Below, piece by piece: positions 36,001 to 43,684 of a DNA stretch of 64,000 bases; the first letter of the stretch is position 1, and the number at the start of each line of letters is the position of its first letter. The notes beneath the pieces were generated by a model. It saw nothing but the letters and a program-made list of their open reading frames with translations, did not search any database and had not been told where the DNA came from. The position numbers were made by a program, and so were the translations under genes. This DNA comes from CAZGXI01 sp964529715. GTDB taxonomy: Bacteria > Chloroflexota > Anaerolineae > Aggregatilineales > Ch27. Where the stretch lies: positions 17,761 through 81,760 of the forward strand of contig CAZGXI010000027.1 in assembly GCA_964529715.1 (NCBI GenBank). The letters run 5' to 3'.

Positions 36001-37963
36001 GCTCATCGGCGTCGCCCTCTGGAGATGTCGGGCCGACACTAAAGGTCTCATTTATCTTATGCTGCCGTTTGAACTCCTCCCACGCCTGGCGGGTCATTTG
36101 CCGGTTCAGGTCTTCCACCCGCTGTATCTGCCGGGTCGTCTCGGCCAGCAGACGGGCGTTGTTGACAGCGATGGCAAGTTGGCGCGCCAGCAGTTCAAAG
36201 ATGCGCACTTCTGAGATGCTGAAAGCGTTGGGGTATTTGCTCTGAATGTCCAGCGCGCCGATAATTTCGTCACCCAGGCGCAGCGGCAGGGCCATCTCAG
36301 AGCGCGTGTCGGGCAGGTAGGGGTTGGGGCGGTGAACGACGGCGGCGTCTTCGGTGTCGAGGGCGACGACATTCTCGCCTTTTGCCGTCACCTGTCCGAT
36401 GACGGAATGCGACCCGACCGGCAGCGACCACTTGAGGTCGAGCAGCGTCTTGCCAGCCTCGCCCGTGCTGGCGACCAGCACGGCGTTTTGCCGCAGGTCG
36501 TCCACCAGGAACACCTGCACGTGGTAAAAGCCGAAGCGGTCACGGATGAGGTTGACCGTGCGTTCAAGCAGCACATTCAGGTCGCGCACACCGACGGCAG
36601 CCCCGGCGATCTCGCTGGCGACTTCCAGGTCGCGCGTGCGCTCGACAAACCGTTCTTCCAGGGAGGCGAGGTTGGCCGACAGGCGGGTTGTCATGGCGTT
36701 GACGGCGCGGCCTAGCCGCCCGATCTCGTCGTCGGCCCGGACGGGGACGCGGGCCGTCAGGTCGCCATCGGCCACGCGGTCGGCGATCAGGGCCGCCTCT
36801 TCAATCGGGCGGGTGAGCGATTGCCCCACCCAACGCACTGCCAGCAGCATGGCCACCAGCATTACTCCGGCAGCCAGCGCAAAGATCGCGCCAAACACCG
36901 GGACATTTTTCAGCGCCCCCGCACGACTCTCTTGTGAGATCAGCGTCCAGGGCGTGTTGGGCATCCCGGCGGCGAAGGGAGAAAAGCTGGTCGCCGTGAC
37001 GATCTGATCCCGGACATTCACGCCGACAACGGTGTTTGCCAGGATGCCAGACAGGTCCGGGTCGTGCTCTGCCAGGCCGCCGACGCCGCGCTCCAGGCCG
37101 AACAGATGACCCTGATAGTCCGCGTCGGTCAGGCTGGTCGTCTCGCGGGTATCCACCAGGTAGTTGCCCGCCGCGTCCACCAGGATGTAATGCTGGTCGT
37201 GTTCTTCTTCTTTCAGCACCCTTGCCCGCACGATGTCCAGCAGCGAGTCGGCCCGGATATAAGCGGTGATCACGCCGGCGAACGTGCCGCGAAAATAGAC
37301 CGGCGTGGTGATGCGCAACACCGGCAGGTAAGGGGTGACCAACTGGCCGTTCTCGCTGGCGAGCGTCAGCGGGGAAATCTCCAGGGTGCCCCAGGGAGTC
37401 AGCCGGGCGGCCTCAAAATAATCGGCCCCCTGCTGGTTCTGCAGGTCTGCAAACGGCACAATGAAGGTCTGGTCGCGGTCGGTGGTATGGGCGTTGTTAA
37501 CGCGCACCACTTCTTCGCCGTTGGCATCGATGAAGCTGATGTAGTTGTACACGTCACGCGCGCGGTAGGCCAGGTCGAACAGGCTGCGACTGAGATCGTC
37601 CAGGGCGGAGTCGTACTGCTGGGTGAGCGTATCCCGCTGGAGGGAAGTCAGGTTACCGCCTGTCAGTTGATCGCTGCTGCTCAACAGCAGTTGCAGGGCT
37701 GGTTCCTGGGCCAGGCGCAGCACGTCTGTCGAGGTCTCTTCGGCCAGTTCCTCCATGCGCTCGATGACGAACTCGATTTCCTGAGCCTGTTCGGTGGCGG
37801 CCAGGCGCACATCCAGCAAATATTGCTGCACCACGCCGATGGCCGCCAGCGCCACAAAGCCGACGATCATCGGCGTCATGACCGACAGCAGCACCCGCTG
37901 CCGCAGCGGCAACATGTCGAAGCGGCGGCGCAGACCTTGTTGCAAGAATGGCTTCAACATCAT
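30056..37963 (-). CDS. Giant transmembrane hybrid histidine kinase (Cache-HAMP-GAF x10-PAS-HisKA-HATPase-REC)
   Basis: A 2635-residue sensor kinase. TM1 is at about 24-46, followed by a Cache-like extracytoplasmic domain (to about 350), TM2 and HAMP (about 355-430, RPIEEAALIADRVADGDL). Then come about ten GAF modules, the second degenerate, with one PAS (about 1085-1205, ending AVFQDITELRELQ) after the fourth. Linkers repeat the pattern ENARLxxQTxESLxETxxLY. The output has HisKA with His2260 in FLANMSHELRTPLNSIIGF, N-box LVSNANKFTREG near 2379, DTGIGI near 2410 and GTGLGL near 2440. A receiver with Asp2566 in LIILDVRMPRRDG ends the protein. It is the only kinase of the overlapping six-gene chain, and its ATG overlaps the upstream stop by 4 bp (ATGA). 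The signals sensed are unknown. Confidence 0.93.
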   Translation of the reverse strand: MMLKPFLQQGLRRRFDMLPLRQRVLLSVMTPMIVGFVALAAIGVVQQYLLDVRLAATEQAQEIEFVIERMEELAEETSTDVLRLAQEPALQLLLSSSDQLTGGNLTSLQRDTLTQQYDSALDDLSRSLFDLAYRARDVYNYISFIDANGEEVVRVNNAHTTDRDQTFIVPFADLQNQQGADYFEAARLTPWGTLEISPLTLASENGQLVTPYLPVLRITTPVYFRGTFAGVITAYIRADSLLDIVRARVLKEEEHDQHYILVDAAGNYLVDTRETTSLTDADYQGHLFGLERGVGGLAEHDPDLSGILANTVVGVNVRDQIVTATSFSPFAAGMPNTPWTLISQESRAGALKNVPVFGAIFALAAGVMLVAMLLAVRWVGQSLTRPIEEAALIADRVADGDLTARVPVRADDEIGRLGRAVNAMTTRLSANLASLEERFVERTRDLEVASEIAGAAVGVRDLNVLLERTVNLIRDRFGFYHVQVFLVDDLRQNAVLVASTGEAGKTLLDLKWSLPVGSHSVIGQVTAKGENVVALDTEDAAVVHRPNPYLPDTRSEMALPLRLGDEIIGALDIQSKYPNAFSISEVRIFELLARQLAIAVNNARLLAETTRQIQRVEDLNRQMTRQAWEEFKRQHKINETFSVGPTSPEGDADELPPEATVTAPILVRGETIGVLNVALPGGERLAEDERVLVNTVAERVALAVENARLVQQTRESLAETESLYEASSRLSRAQTVQEVAALLAEETGRANAADRVTVILVEGPATFPPQKMVVGGVWSRPEMQMRGLPVGTPLPPDVGRLIDQMLLASGQTPDQKIFNRVVVPDLTDRARVPDAVREWAAARGVSSATALHIHRGEQWFGLILLEGYGQADVTDEENLRFLQALVDQAAIAIDNQRLFQQTQESLAETERLYQASRAITAASTTDELILAIHTSFGTSERAIGMAILSHERDALGEPSRVQVKTYGAPESSGIRTFSLGTLYSEKTAYTSEAMQRILILDNPARIRERYAPSVANLLIERGVQALASFPLLTGDFLLGYLLVLQVAAYEFSQREVEIFQALAGQVATVLRSRRLFEEVETERQTLQSVLATMPTAVLVLDAPTRRPLLANDQAVDLLGVDADLDALVADGRLLRTDSGEPYPLEEIPAMQAIATRSPAFAEDLVLIRPNGQHVDVLSHAAPIIDAEGNVVSVIAVFQDITELRELQSALQETLRETTAMYESSKSIFRSGSLPAITDAVLDHLWANLSPDIGHLLLVPMEQHVSGEIVKVVAARPASIANEQPYPPEVFSISASVLIHDCAEEERLSPQGRARLSAQGIVSLATIPLLVGDETIGWMAFAFRQPYTISPEQHRFLEALADQAAVALQNARLKEQTEESLSETLILFSATREISRAVTVRDILDTFTSFVIASNANTALIFLRDDTPGPVQGRIAALWCQDDEATISADQQIIIEPSNSPFLKMLDQERMLVLEDIQKTDIFQHVDRRFFPVQMPHGVVLLPMTVGKRRIGCIIIGYNEPCRLTDREQRIYQSLSDQVATAVENRLLLQQTQDSLEEARTLYQLSSSLVDVNSAQGLLQAIVTYATHPATTYGQLVLLRGDSWDAPGALLDVAASWSRAGDVPDLSGMRFTAEQYPGWQEVAVHSLLVIDDVERDPRLSEDSRLSYLSLGLHALAVIPLTAGERPIGAILLGSAQARPHSERELRIYRSLSELATISLENTRLLEQTQRRARQLQTSAQISRAVTSILDLGRLLPQVVNLIHDNFGYDHVQVFLINEDGTQAVLKASTGEAGQKMLDLNWALDVNSDSVIGQVTARAEPIIAQDTTDSKIAHRPNPYLPDTRSEMALPLLARGHVLGALDVQSNQDAAFSQDDVTVLASLADQIAVALDNARLFQESQEATHNLEEQVRRLENLYATSAAFTETLDATEILSIAARSLVQTLHFGHGVVVLLNKDDPMLSAVVAEYPALGAKGRRSSLMDMLQDLFITTEGALPILVKNIDELPDDIRIAMERGNFQTLAMIPLLVKGQIIGGIGLHTTEAARKLTSSEIALIQTISTQAALAYDNAQLFVQAQRQAEEMRFLFDVTTAATAAETLELSMGSAVVMIRANVESDAAAIFLPDERRIALRRVAVATADPAITLPSEVPLGTGLLGEAAAGNAPLVVADFQKETRFSTPVTGMRSMIAVPMFAGTDLVGLLVLLRQTPGGYGEGSQRLLQALSGSLGAVIQNIRLLDEVKAANERLREIDKLKSQFLANMSHELRTPLNSIIGFSRVILKGIDGPLTDMQKQDLETIHSSGQHLLNLINDILDQSKIEAGKMELNVAWFDIHPVIEVARSMAIGLLKDKPIRLNVELEPDLPQVWGDEVRTRQVLINLVSNANKFTREGSITIAAFRVEQEDGPYIQVSVTDTGIGIPQDKQDLVFQAFEQVDGTLTRTTEGTGLGLPISKYMVEKQGGQIWVESTENVGSTFSFTVPAYQKATADEAAKAPAGEETQAALITSEQPAQPEVAQAPRKVILVIDDEVGMHQMYRRYLNKAGYIVEATSDPSRSEDLAVTLKPDLIILDVRMPRRDGWEVLERLKDSDATFEIPVIVCSIDPDAERGYRLGAADYLVKPFLEDELLAAIRRQETERSG

Positions 37964-40260
37964 GCGTTCTCCGTTGACCCGCTTGCCGGGGCGCCGTTCG
38001 GGCGCTTAAGCTGAATGCTGACCTGGGGCGTTCCCAACACCTGCGCCAGTTCGCGCACGGCAGTCTCCAGAATCTGGTTGACGCTCGTCTGGGTCATCAG
38101 GCGGCCACTGATCCGGTTGACCAGTCGTTCGCGCTGCGCCTGTTGTTCGGTTTGCTCCAACAGGCGGACGTTTTCCAGCGTGATCCCCAGACGGGCGACC
38201 AACTCCTGGGCCACCTGGCGCGTGGTCTCGGAGTCGCCGCCGGCAGGCAAGGTCCACTCAACTGCGCCCAAGCGTTCGCCGCGCAGGGTGATCGGCAGCG
38301 CCAGGGTCACGCTCCCGTCCGGCTGCGGCGGGCTGACCACCAACTGACCCGTTTCGATAGCTTCCAGCTCCCAGGGACTCCACTCTTCAGGGGCGTCGGC
38401 GGCCTGCGGCCCGGCAGCAGCAACCAGGGCGGCCTGGCGGCGGCCTGCCGCGAGCGAGGTTTGCCAGGTGGTGCGCATCAACAAGCGGTTAAGGGCCTCG
38501 ACCTCGGCAGTGCGGCGTTGCGTTTCGGTAAACAGGCGCGCATTATCGACGGCAACCGCCAGTTGGGCGGCCAGCGTCTCGAAGGTACGCTGGTCTTCAG
38601 GCGTAAAGGCATCCGGCTCAGTGCTTTGGACATCCAGCGCGCCCAACACCTGATTGCCGCGTATCAGCGGCAGGGCCATTTCAGCGCGGGTGTTAGGCAG
38701 AAATTCGTTCTTTTTGTGAACCGGGCTGGTCGAGGTATCGCGGGCGATGACGGTCTGGCCAGACTGGGTCACGCGCCCGATCACGCTGAGGCTGCCGACG
38801 CCCAGGCGATGCCCGCGCGCCAGCAGTTGGCGGCCCGGTTCGCCGGTGCTGGCGACCAGGACCGCGTCTTGTCCGGTCTCATCGATCAGGAACACCTGGG
38901 CATGGTAGACAGCCTTGAAGTTCTTGACGATCAGGTCCACCGTACTCGAAAGCAGCGTGTCTACGTCGCGCAGCGCCGATGCCTCGCGCCCGATAATGGT
39001 CGTCATTTCGATGTCGCGCGTCCGCTCCCGCACCCGGCGTTCCAACTGTTCGATGGATACGCGCACGTTGTCGGCCATCACGCTCAGGGCGGTGGTCAGC
39101 ACGCCGATCTCGTCGCCTTGCAGGCGGATGGGCATCTGGGCATGGTAGCTCCCCTCGGTGATCTGCTGCGCGGCGCGGGTCAGCGCCAGCAGCGGAGCGA
39201 CCATCTGCCGGTCCACCATATAGAGCAAGCCGAATGCCACCAGCAGCACCGTGACCACCAGGGGCAGAATGGTCGAAAGAGCCAGGTTGATGACCGGCTG
39301 GATCACCGGCAGCAACGGCAGTTCGGCCATCACGATCCAATCGCGCCCCGGTATGGCGGCGTAGCTGCCCAGCATCCATACGGCTTCCCCATCCCGCACG
39401 ACTGAGTATTGCATTGTCCCGTCGGACTGTGCCTCCATGAGCGTAGTGAGCGGCACTTGCAAATGGCGCGACAGGACCGGTTTTCCGTAAACGCTGGTGA
39501 ACAAGTTACCTGACCGGTCGATCAGATAAACGTTGCGGCTTGTCTCCACAGGCGTCAGCAGCCGGGAATGGACCAGCCCCAGGGGTTGATCGAGCACCGC
39601 CGCCGTATCTAACGTGAAGATCAGGTAGCCGACGGAGACGCCGTTCTCGATCACCGGAACGCCGACTTCAAACAGGATACGCTGGTTTTGCGGGTCCGGA
39701 CGCGGTCCGGCCAACACCGGCAGGTCCAGCACGGCGCGGCTCTGAAGTGTCTCGATGATCTCCAGATAGGTAGGGTGGTCGGTTTGCACGGTGTTGCGCA
39801 CACTGGGCGTTAGCGCCGTATTGCCCATGTCCGCGATCAGATAGCCGTTGACGTCGAGCAGGCGGATGGCGGTGTAATTGTAGTTATTGTTCAGCGTTGA
39901 TTGCATCCGACTGTTGGTTTCGGCGGCGATCAACTGCGGTGAGGAATAGCTACCGGGGTTGCGCCGGGCGGCCAGATGCTGGCGGACCTGCGTCATGAGG
40001 GGGGTGTCTTCCGCTGTTTCCTCCTGCACCGTGTCGATGATCCGGTTAAGCATCTCGCTCAAGGCACGGGCGCCTTCCTGCGCCTCGCGGGTCGTTGCTG
40101 TGCGGGCCGCGTCGACCGCTTCAAAATAGCGTACGCCGACGAAGCCCAACGCCAGGATCAGGGGCAGCAGCGCGGCCAACAACACACCGGTCAGCAACTT
40201 GTAGCGGATAGACCAGTTGCCGAAACGAAAGCGATTGTGGCTGTATGGAATGCGGTTCAT
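37960..40260 (-). CDS. Cache-HAMP-GAF membrane sensor without kinase domain
   Basis: A 766-residue membrane protein. TM1 (about 20-45, LLTGVLLAALLPLILALGFV) and a double-Cache-like outer domain (about 46-325, containing YTAIRLLDVNGYLIADMG and RNVYLIDRSGNLFTSVYG) precede TM2 (about 330-355) and HAMP (APLLALTRAAQQITEGSY). A full GAF follows (FKAVYHAQVFLIDETGQDAV to AVDNARLF), then a half-GAF-like module (LALPITLRGERLGAVEW) and the shared tail RERLVNRISGRLMTQTSVNQ. No catalytic domain exists. Its start overlaps the upstream stop by 4 bp and its stop overlaps the giant kinase start by 4 bp, so the two are probably translationally coupled and may work as partners. Confidence 0.9.
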   Translation of the reverse strand: MNRIPYSHNRFRFGNWSIRYKLLTGVLLAALLPLILALGFVGVRYFEAVDAARTATTREAQEGARALSEMLNRIIDTVQEETAEDTPLMTQVRQHLAARRNPGSYSSPQLIAAETNSRMQSTLNNNYNYTAIRLLDVNGYLIADMGNTALTPSVRNTVQTDHPTYLEIIETLQSRAVLDLPVLAGPRPDPQNQRILFEVGVPVIENGVSVGYLIFTLDTAAVLDQPLGLVHSRLLTPVETSRNVYLIDRSGNLFTSVYGKPVLSRHLQVPLTTLMEAQSDGTMQYSVVRDGEAVWMLGSYAAIPGRDWIVMAELPLLPVIQPVINLALSTILPLVVTVLLVAFGLLYMVDRQMVAPLLALTRAAQQITEGSYHAQMPIRLQGDEIGVLTTALSVMADNVRVSIEQLERRVRERTRDIEMTTIIGREASALRDVDTLLSSTVDLIVKNFKAVYHAQVFLIDETGQDAVLVASTGEPGRQLLARGHRLGVGSLSVIGRVTQSGQTVIARDTSTSPVHKKNEFLPNTRAEMALPLIRGNQVLGALDVQSTEPDAFTPEDQRTFETLAAQLAVAVDNARLFTETQRRTAEVEALNRLLMRTTWQTSLAAGRRQAALVAAAGPQAADAPEEWSPWELEAIETGQLVVSPPQPDGSVTLALPITLRGERLGAVEWTLPAGGDSETTRQVAQELVARLGITLENVRLLEQTEQQAQRERLVNRISGRLMTQTSVNQILETAVRELAQVLGTPQVSIQLKRPNGAPASGSTENA

Positions 40261-41975
40261 CGTGCGCCTCCGCTGTCGGCGTGTCCGTTAGCACCGGGTG
40301 GAGCGGGGGAAGGCGCGGCGTCTTGTGGGGTTGCCGGCGCCGGCTGCTCGCGGATTTGAAGCCGGATGTGCGTCCGGTAGCCGTTCAGAGTGCTGTTGAA
40401 CTCCTGGGCGGCCAGCGCCAGCAGGTCTTCCAAGCGGGCCGCACTTTGCAGGCGCGAGGCGACGGCGCTGATCTGCCGCTCGCGCTCGGCCATGAACTGC
40501 GCGCGTTCAAACAGGCGGGCGTTATCGATTGCCAGAGAAAGTCGTTCCGCGACGGTTTTCGCCAGGTCCAGCATGTGAGACGGCACGTCGCGCCGCCCGG
40601 CGATGTGAAACTCCATCGCGCCGAGCGGCTGACCACGCAGGACAATCGGCACGCTCAGCAGGCAGCCATCTTCCTCAGCCTGCACCGTCACCTGGCCACT
40701 GTCGATGGTGGCGCTCAGCGTAGGCGTCAGGGTCTGCGCGGCCTGCAAGGATTCGTTGGGTGTGTAATCGTAACCGATTACATTCAACCCGCGCTCCTCG
40801 AAAAAGCGTTTCCAGGCCACACCGAGAATCTGGCGGTTGAGGCGTTCCACGTTCTGGGCGTAATGTTGCGCCTGCTCATACAGCCGGGCCATATCTTGAG
40901 TCTGTTGGGCGAGTTTGGCAGCCAGGCCGGCGTTGTGGAGCGCCAGCCCGACCTGCGAAGCCAGCGTGATCAGCGTCGTGATGTTCTCCTCGGTGAAGGT
41001 GTTTTCCTCCGCGCTCAAGAGGTCCATCACGCCGATAGTGGAGTCGCCGACCTGGAGCGGCAGCACCAGCTCGGCGCGGGTGCCCGGCAGAAATTCGCGC
41101 CAGCGGCTTGACAGGTCGCTTGTGGTCACCAGGACAGGCTTGCCGGTGCGGAACGCTTCGGTCAGCGGCGAGGCTACCGAGAGGGAGATCGTCTGCCGTT
41201 CCTGGCGCGTTTCCATGGTGCCGCTTTCGCTTTGCAGCCGCAGCAGGGCAGGATTGCGTTCGTCTTGCAAGAAGACGCGCAGCCGTTGCAGCCCCAACGC
41301 GCCGCGCAGCATGTCGTTGAGCCGGCCCGGCAAGACGTCCGGCTCGGTGGTGTGCGCGATCACCTCGCTCAGCAACACGCCCGCCTGCATCCGACGCTCT
41401 GCCTGGGCAAGACGTTCAAACGTCGTGCGGAATTCCCCGGTGAACAGCCACAGGATCAGGCCATAGAAGCCCAGCGCCACCATCACCGGCGGCGCGATGG
41501 ACATACCGCGCGTGCCGGGGCGCAGGACGATCTGCTCTAAAAGACCGAGGAAGAAGATACTCAGCAACACCAGCACCGTCATGTTGCGCAGGCCATGACG
41601 GTCTAGCAGCACTCCCGCCGCGACGATGGGAAAACCCAACACCACCGCCCCAGACGTGCCTAGCCCGACGCTGGCCGTCATCACCAGCGATGAGAGCCAG
41701 GCTGTGCCGAGGTACAGCCAGACAGCCACACTCAGATGCCCCTTTTGGATCAGGGTGACACTGACCCAAACCAGCAACAACAGCATGGGAATCAGGGCCG
41801 CTTCTGTGACTTGTGAGAGGTTGGTGATTCCCCCTGCCGTCAGCAAAATCAGCACCAGTCCTCCGGCCAGGGCAAGCGCGAAGGCGTTCAGGTACAGCAG
41901 GCCCTGAGCGCGTCGCTGGTCGGCAGGGTTGGTATAGACATAATGGAGGCGGAAAAAGTTTTTCAGTGCGTCCAT
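40257..41975 (-). CDS. Six-TM GAF sensor protein without kinase domain (paralogue 3)
   Basis: A 572-residue protein with about six TM helices in residues 25-190 (for example LYLNAFALALAGGLVLILLT, GFYGLILWLFTG). A cytoplasmic coiled coil, a GAF domain (LQRLRVFLQDERNPALLRLQ to ALHNAGLAAKL) and the motif LNRQILGVAWKRFFEERG follow. A compact GAF-like module (LLSVPIVLRGQPLGAMEFH) and the shared tail ERERQISAVASRLQSAARLE end the protein, with a Pro/Ala-rich C-terminus. Its GAF is the most divergent of the set. It overlaps the upstream gene by 13 bp and the downstream gene by 4 bp. No ligand or enzyme can be named. Confidence 0.88.
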   Translation of the reverse strand: MDALKNFFRLHYVYTNPADQRRAQGLLYLNAFALALAGGLVLILLTAGGITNLSQVTEAALIPMLLLLVWVSVTLIQKGHLSVAVWLYLGTAWLSSLVMTASVGLGTSGAVVLGFPIVAAGVLLDRHGLRNMTVLVLLSIFFLGLLEQIVLRPGTRGMSIAPPVMVALGFYGLILWLFTGEFRTTFERLAQAERRMQAGVLLSEVIAHTTEPDVLPGRLNDMLRGALGLQRLRVFLQDERNPALLRLQSESGTMETRQERQTISLSVASPLTEAFRTGKPVLVTTSDLSSRWREFLPGTRAELVLPLQVGDSTIGVMDLLSAEENTFTEENITTLITLASQVGLALHNAGLAAKLAQQTQDMARLYEQAQHYAQNVERLNRQILGVAWKRFFEERGLNVIGYDYTPNESLQAAQTLTPTLSATIDSGQVTVQAEEDGCLLSVPIVLRGQPLGAMEFHIAGRRDVPSHMLDLAKTVAERLSLAIDNARLFERAQFMAERERQISAVASRLQSAARLEDLLALAAQEFNSTLNGYRTHIRLQIREQPAPATPQDAAPSPAPPGANGHADSGGAR

Positions 41976-43684
41976 GCCGCCACTTGCTCCTGTCCGTTCT
42001 CGCCCGGCTTCGCCGCCGCCGCGCGCAGGCGGATCGCCGCGTGGTCTGCGTTGAGTGCCTGTTGGAGTTCCACCAGCGCCACGCGCAGCATCTCATCGAC
42101 CTCGCTCGCGCCTTGCAACCGCCCGCCGATGACGTTGATCAACTGTTCACGTCGGGCCTGCGTTTGCGCTTCCTCGACCAACCGCACGTTATCCAGGCTG
42201 AGCGTCAGCCGCCGCGCCACCGCTTCAACCAGGTTCAAGGCGTCTTCCTGTTGAAGGTGGCCCGGCACCGTCACCTCTAACGCGCCGAGCACGTACCCGC
42301 GCAGGTCGATGGGCACGGCGATCACCGACGTGTCCGGCGCGTCCCCGGCCCGGACGATGGGCCGCCGTTCACGCACCGCCTGGGCCAGGGTAGGCGTCCA
42401 CTCAGCGGTGCGTTCCAGGGTTGTTCCGGTGATCTCTACCCCTGTAACCACGTCGCTCTGGCCGGTAAAATAGCCCTCCCACGCCTGGCCAGTCAACTGT
42501 TTGTTGAGGCGCTCGATCTCGCGCAGGTTGGCCTGCGCGTCGGCGTACAGGCGGCGGTTCTCTTCTAGGTTGGCCTGGGTCTGCTCGAAGAGCATGGCGT
42601 TGCGGATGATGATGGCGATCTGGTTCGCCATCAACTGCAAGATGTCGATATCTTGCGGGGTAAAGGCATTGGGCCGCGCGCTCTGCACGTCCAGCGCCCC
42701 GATCACCTTCACGCCGTCGCGCAGCGGCAGGGCCAGTTCCGAGCGCGTGGCGGGCAGAAATTCGTTGCGGCGATGGATCGGATCGATGCTGGTATCGGTG
42801 GCGTAGACCACCTCGCCATACTGCGTCACCTGGCCGATCACCGAGCGCGAGCCGACCGGCAGTCGGTGGCCACGCGCCAAGAGTTGTTGTCCGGCGATGC
42901 CGGTGCTGGCGACCAGCCGCGCCTCGCGTCCGGTTTCGTCGATCAGGAACACCTGCACATGATAAAAACTGAGCCGCTCGCGGATCATCTCCACCAGCCG
43001 GGGCAGAAATTCCCCGGTCTGGATGTTTTCTGTCGCTGCTTGAGCAATGCTGGTGATGGTGCGCAACTGGTTCGTGGCCCGTCGGGACTGCGTCAGGGCC
43101 GTTTGCAGGCTGCCGGAAAAGCGGATCAGCAGTAGGCTGGAAGTAATGATGGTCAGCAGCGAATAGACTAGCGCCGATGACGCCATGGTTGGGGTATAGG
43201 GGGCCGGCTGAACCACACCCGCCAGGCGTTCCAGCACCCAACCGGCGAAGCTCAACAGCACGCAGATGATCATCGTAACCAGCGTGCCCTGGACGCCGAA
43301 CAGCATGGCAGCCGTGATGATCGGCAGCACGACGAAGCCGGGCCGGACGGTGGTGATGCCGCGCGAGAAGAAGGTCTCGACATTCAACAGCAGCAGCACG
43401 CCGACGAACAGCAGCCGCGCCCCTTGCAGCATCCCCTGATTGACCAACACCAGGATGAGGAGCATCGTTGGCGTCATAATCGCCAACGGCATAATCAGCA
43501 GATTAGTCCAGTCCAGGCCGGGCGCATGTGTGATCGCACCCAACACCGTCAGCGCGATCAGGATCGCCATAGCGCCCAACAGCACCCAGGCGATCAGGAC
43601 CAGGGAGCGGGCGTGCTGATGATCCACCTGATCGGGATACAATGTCGCCAGGCGATCCAGGAAAGACTTCATGTAGGCGATCAT
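41963..43684 (-). CDS. Six-TM GAF sensor protein without kinase domain (paralogue 2)
   Basis: A 573-residue paralogue of its neighbours. About six TM helices lie in residues 28-190 (LVLIAWVLLGAMAILIALTV, FVVLPIITAAMLFG). A GAF domain (LSFYHVQVFLIDETGREARL, PVGSRSVIGQVTQYGEVVYA) and the motif LNKQLTGQAWEGYF follow. Then come a compact GAF-like module (VIAVPIDLRGYVLGALEV) and the tail RREQLINVIGGRLQGASEVD. It begins with an ATGA overlap with the upstream gene. It has no kinase or output domain. Confidence 0.88.
   Translation of the reverse strand: MIAYMKSFLDRLATLYPDQVDHQHARSLVLIAWVLLGAMAILIALTVLGAITHAPGLDWTNLLIMPLAIMTPTMLLILVLVNQGMLQGARLLFVGVLLLLNVETFFSRGITTVRPGFVVLPIITAAMLFGVQGTLVTMIICVLLSFAGWVLERLAGVVQPAPYTPTMASSALVYSLLTIITSSLLLIRFSGSLQTALTQSRRATNQLRTITSIAQAATENIQTGEFLPRLVEMIRERLSFYHVQVFLIDETGREARLVASTGIAGQQLLARGHRLPVGSRSVIGQVTQYGEVVYATDTSIDPIHRRNEFLPATRSELALPLRDGVKVIGALDVQSARPNAFTPQDIDILQLMANQIAIIIRNAMLFEQTQANLEENRRLYADAQANLREIERLNKQLTGQAWEGYFTGQSDVVTGVEITGTTLERTAEWTPTLAQAVRERRPIVRAGDAPDTSVIAVPIDLRGYVLGALEVTVPGHLQQEDALNLVEAVARRLTLSLDNVRLVEEAQTQARREQLINVIGGRLQGASEVDEMLRVALVELQQALNADHAAIRLRAAAAKPGENGQEQVAAWTH

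Noticed and set aside
37064..38014. 316-residue plus-strand frame and similar long frames opposite the GAF genes
   Set aside because: All are antisense shadows of the sensor cluster; high GC content gives few stops.
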